DNA from: Photobacterium rosenbergii | GTDB taxonomy: Bacteria > Pseudomonadota > Gammaproteobacteria > Enterobacterales > Vibrionaceae | Direction of reading: 5' to 3' | NCBI RefSeq assembly: GCF_003026455.1 | Contig: NZ_PYMB01000003.1 | Coordinates: 310,001 to 374,000 of the forward strand | DNA length: 64,000 nt | Shown here: positions 61,305-64,000 of the stretch, piece by piece | Layout: each line of letters begins with the position of its first letter | Numbering within the stretch: position 1 is the first letter of the stretch | The notes under the pieces: model-generated | Told to the model about the DNA's origin: nothing | What the model saw: only the letters and a program-made list of their open reading frames with translations | Database searches by the model: none | Translations under genes and position numbers: made by a program

Positions 61305-61809
61305 AGCAACCACCGAATTTTCTGAAAATCTTCAAACCATCAGTTTCTGTTTCACTATCTTGGTATTGCATTAATTGTATATAGCACTGATCAGCTTTGA
61401 ACCTTTCACCATCTCTCTCTTCACCGAAGTAAATAAACGTCCAATCGTCATATTCACTCACTGTTAATCCGTCAATACTCATTGCGCTATGCAAGTGTGT
61501 TGGCTTTACGCTTATGTAATTATCTCGTACATAGAGATCGGTACCTGGGATATTTTTCTCTTTTCCCGTACCATCCAAAATCCCTGCCACTTCCGCTTTT
61601 GCCATCACAATCTCATTGGCTGCATAAAATGCAGCTTCAAACCCTTTAAGCACCGCAATTCTGGCATCCGCTTGGCTGTTCATGAATTTTGGAGCTGCTG
61701 TCAATGCCAACACACCAATAAGTACAATGACAACAACCATTTCTATCAGAGTATACCCCGTCGACAGATATTTATTACTACATTGAATATTATTCAAAAC
61801 ATATTCCAC
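61303..61809 (-). CDS. Type IV pilin-like protein (prepilin N-terminus)
   Basis: A 168-residue protein. After an 18-residue leader it shows the prepilin peptidase site G-YTLIE, with Glu at mature position 5, followed by the hydrophobic helix MVVVIVLIGVLALTAAP. C-terminal Cys residues (QCYIQ and FGGC) fit a D-region disulfide. It resembles MSHA-type minor pilins. It stands alone, without assembly genes, so it may use pilus machinery encoded elsewhere. Confidence 0.82.
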   Translation of the reverse strand: MEYVLNNIQCSNKYLSTGYTLIEMVVVIVLIGVLALTAAPKFMNSQADARIAVLKGFEAAFYAANEIVMAKAEVAGILDGTGKEKNIPGTDLYVRDNYISVKPTHLHSAMSIDGLTVSEYDDWTFIYFGEERDGERFKADQCYIQLMQYQDSETETDGLKIFRKFGGC

Positions 61810-62527
61810 TTGTCACATATGTAATTTAAATGAATTATACTGAATGCTGTTAGTCAATCAATCTTACAGTCAAAAAAATGACGATATAATTCCTTATTAC
61901 TTAATTTCCACTCTTAAATTAGCCATCATTCAAACTACTCCTTTTTGACTAGTTAAAAATACATCTAAAGCACCTCTCTGATAATTGTACCTACACCACA
62001 TATCAATCTGGTCAAATAACACACAACCGGCGCTCATGATTACGTTTAATGCCTTTTAACATTAACAATATTTAATACATTTTCACCATCAGACATAAAA
62101 CCTCATAACTGGATATTTTATGGTTTTAAACAAGTGCACGAATATTGTGCAAACAGACGCCTAAAAGCGAAAAACCATAGTTGTGCTACGGATAATCCCC
62201 TATACTTGCCCGCGTCCTATTTAGGGTTCCAATTGTCATTATTAAAGGTTTTAATAAGTTAGAGATTTAGAGCAGTCATTACCAAGTAGCATTGTGCATG
62301 CATGGAATTAGCGCTTTTAGACCCAGGACGTCACCATAATCACTTTACCGTTTGAAGTGATTCTCTCCCACAATTCGCTCCTTACTTTGTTCATCTGAAC
62401 TGCAAATAGTTGTTTGCAAAACTGCTCTTACTCCTTTACTGACGTTCCATCAGTAAAGCAGGGAAGATACACAGAAGAGAACCCTTTGAAGGCTATATAA
62501 ACTATACCTATAAAGGAGATGTCCATA
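61810..62527 (+). promoter_or_regulatory. Long leader region of sdaC with three inverted repeats
   Basis: A 700-bp gene-free stretch. A TATACT box lies near 62210. Downstream, AATCACTT/AAGTGATT (62338-62362), TGCAAA/TTTGCA (62401-62418) and CTTTACTGA/TCAGTAAAG (62434-62458) can form hairpins before the ribosome site AAGGAG (62514-62519). A leader-based or multi-operator control of sdaC is possible. No riboswitch family is recognised. Confidence 0.5.
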
Positions 62528-63820
62528 ATGGACACTGTGAAAAACAATACCGTTCATTCTCAATCAACCACAAAAGCCAAGCTTGGCTGGAAAAAAGCCG
62601 ATACCCTTTGGGTACTTGGTCTTTTCGGTACTGCTGTTGGCGCAGGTACCTTGTTCCTACCAATCAACGCAGGTGTTGGTGGCCTGATCCCACTATTGGT
62701 AATGGCTGTACTAGCACTACCAATGACCTACTTTGCACACCGTGGTATGACACGTTTCGTGCTATCAAGCTCCAACCCTGGTGCCGACATCACTGAAGTG
62801 GTTGAAGAACACTTCGGGGCCGGTATGGGTAAAGTGATCACCCTACTTTACTTCTTTGCTATCTATCCAATTCTATTGGTGTACAGTGTTGCCCTAACCA
62901 ATACGGTTGAAAGCTTTATGATCAACCAGCTAGACATAGTTCCACCAGCACGTTGGATCCTTGCTCTGCTACTGATTGTTGGTCTAATGGCGGTAGTTCG
63001 CCTAGGTGAAGAACTGATTGTAAAAGCAATGAGTATGCTGGTATTCCCGTTCGTCGCGGTTCTACTAGCTCTTGCTCTATACCTAGTTCCTGAGTGGAAC
63101 GGTGAGATTTTCAATCATGTTGTGCCTGCTGAAGGTGGTATGACGTCTGTCTTCATGGCGGTATGGTTGATCCTTCCGGTTATGGTCTTCTCATTTAACC
63201 ACTCACCAGTGATTTCATCATTTGCCGTTGCAATGCAAAAAGAACACGGTGAAAACGCCGAGCCTCAAGCACGCCGTGTACTTCAGCGCGCCCACATCAT
63301 GATGGTTGTGACTGTGATGTTCTTCGTATTCAGTTGCGTACTTTCCCTGTCTCCGGCTAACCTTGCAGAAGCAAAAGCACAGAACGTATCTATCCTTACG
63401 TACCTGTCTAACCACTTCAACACGCCAATGATTGCTTATGCTGCACCTATTGTGGCTATTATCGCGATTACTAAGTCTTTCCTAGGCCACTACCTAGGTG
63501 CAAGCGAAGGCTTGAACGGTTTGATTGTAAAAGTTGCACGTGACCAAGGTAAGAAAATGGGTCCTAAAGCACTGAATACTTTCACAGCAGGCTTCATGCT
63601 TATTACAACTTGGGCGGTAGCAACTATCAACCCAAGTATCCTGGGTATGATTGAAAGCCTAGGTGGCCCAATCATCGCAATGCTGCTATTCATCATGCCG
63701 ATGTACGCAATCAAGAAAGTACCGGCAATGCGCAAGTACTCAGGTGCAATCAGCAACGTATTTATCGTTGTTATCGGCCTGATTTCTATCTCAGCGATCT
63801 TCTACTCTTTGGCACAGTAA
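62528..63820 (+). CDS. sdaC: Serine transporter, SdaC type (HAAAP family)
   Basis: A 430-residue inner-membrane protein with about 11 helices. The HAAAP start is DTLWVLGLFGTAVGAGTLFLPINAGVGGL, with FSFNHSPVISSFAVAMQKEHG in the middle. SdaC imports L-serine with protons. Start ATG 62528 is chosen since AAGGAG lies 9 nt upstream; the ATG at 62519 would overlap it. A terminator follows. A ribosome site at the window end suggests another gene, possibly a serine deaminase as in E. coli. Confidence 0.9.
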   Translation: MDTVKNNTVHSQSTTKAKLGWKKADTLWVLGLFGTAVGAGTLFLPINAGVGGLIPLLVMAVLALPMTYFAHRGMTRFVLSSSNPGADITEVVEEHFGAGMGKVITLLYFFAIYPILLVYSVALTNTVESFMINQLDIVPPARWILALLLIVGLMAVVRLGEELIVKAMSMLVFPFVAVLLALALYLVPEWNGEIFNHVVPAEGGMTSVFMAVWLILPVMVFSFNHSPVISSFAVAMQKEHGENAEPQARRVLQRAHIMMVVTVMFFVFSCVLSLSPANLAEAKAQNVSILTYLSNHFNTPMIAYAAPIVAIIAITKSFLGHYLGASEGLNGLIVKVARDQGKKMGPKALNTFTAGFMLITTWAVATINPSILGMIESLGGPIIAMLLFIMPMYAIKKVPAMRKYSGAISNVFIVVIGLISISAIFYSLAQ

Positions 63821-63839
63821 GCCATATAGTCGAACATGC

Positions 63840-63868
63840 AAAAGGCCATCTCTGGATGGCCTTTTTTT
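63840..63868 (+). terminator. Terminator of sdaC
   Basis: AAAAGGCCATC, short loop, GATGGCC and a seven-T run. Confidence 0.9.
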
Positions 63869-63989
63869 ATTCCTGCCCCTAACTCATTCCCCTGCCAATT
63901 AAATCCATTCGATTTTTTTAAACATCTTGTTCGCCAATGCCTACTGTTTGTCACGCTAAAGTCTGCTTACACTGAAACCATAAATAAAT

Positions 63990-64000
63990 CAGGAGGCAAA
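63990..64000 (+). promoter_or_regulatory. Ribosome binding site of a gene beyond the window
   Basis: CAGGAGGCAAA at the very end is a strong Shine-Dalgarno sequence with no start codon inside the window. A plus-strand gene probably begins just outside. Confidence 0.6.

Noticed and set aside
1..64000. CRISPR arrays, tRNA and rRNA genes, prophage modules
   Set aside because: No regularly spaced direct repeats, cloverleaf genes, rRNA segments or phage structural genes were seen.

Overview
The window looks like a chromosomal segment of a Vibrionaceae bacterium (Vibrio or Photobacterium type). This rests on the gene set (2-aminoethylphosphonate cluster with its own ABC transporter, ecotin, YjjI/YjjW, MarC, CvfB, SelO, SdaC), moderate base composition, and several recombination sites shaped like Vibrio integron attC sites. 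No rRNA, tRNA, CRISPR array or replication origin was found.

Layout. 1-5.7 kb: small metabolic and hypothetical genes (APH-like kinase, LysE exporter, an orphan RelE/HigB-like toxin, GST, PhnA/YjdM, methyltransferase, hydroxyacid dehydrogenase), with a frameshifted gene at the left edge. 5.8-12.0 kb: an accessory island that I read as integron cassettes without an integrase (a CALIN). It holds three acetyltransferases, a dGTPase, a small membrane protein and a nonsense-interrupted cassette gene, separated by attC sites whose canonical orientation is on the minus strand. One attC is split by an IS1111-type IS110-family element whose 3' noncoding region carries short matches to its own insertion junction (candidate guide RNA). 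12.8-17 kb: a SulA-like gene under a LexA box, an ArcD-type antiporter, an unknown gene behind a perfect FNR box, and glgC.

17.2-29.7 kb is the most coherent system: a 2-aminoethylphosphonate (AEP) regulon. phnW-pbfA-phnX (minus) convert AEP and (R)-1-hydroxy-AEP to phosphonoacetaldehyde and then acetaldehyde plus phosphate. phnS, phnT and a fused two-domain permease import AEP. phnR (GntR/HutC) is the likely regulator. Four copies of one 16-bp palindrome lie upstream of phnW, phnS, phnT and, 4 kb away, an FAD-dependent amine oxidoreductase. I infer that this oxidoreductase belongs to the same regulon as an alternative route into phosphonoacetaldehyde.

30-64 kb: TerC/Alx behind a yybP-ykoY manganese riboswitch with a visible switching helix; an amidohydrolase/PLP-decarboxylase pair; a helicase-associated-domain protein; ecotin; a ClsC-like phospholipase D; an L,D-transpeptidase; the YjjI glycyl radical enzyme with its activase; folE, moeA and moeB; an OmpA-domain fragment; MarC; an AraC regulator divergent from an MFS transporter; an OppA-type binding protein; CvfB; a two-TM unknown; SelO; an acyltransferase; a stand-alone degenerate PEP-synthase C-terminal domain beside a DAHP synthase; YajQ; a lone type IV pilin-like protein; and the serine transporter SdaC. 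Many of these units end in clear rho-independent terminators.
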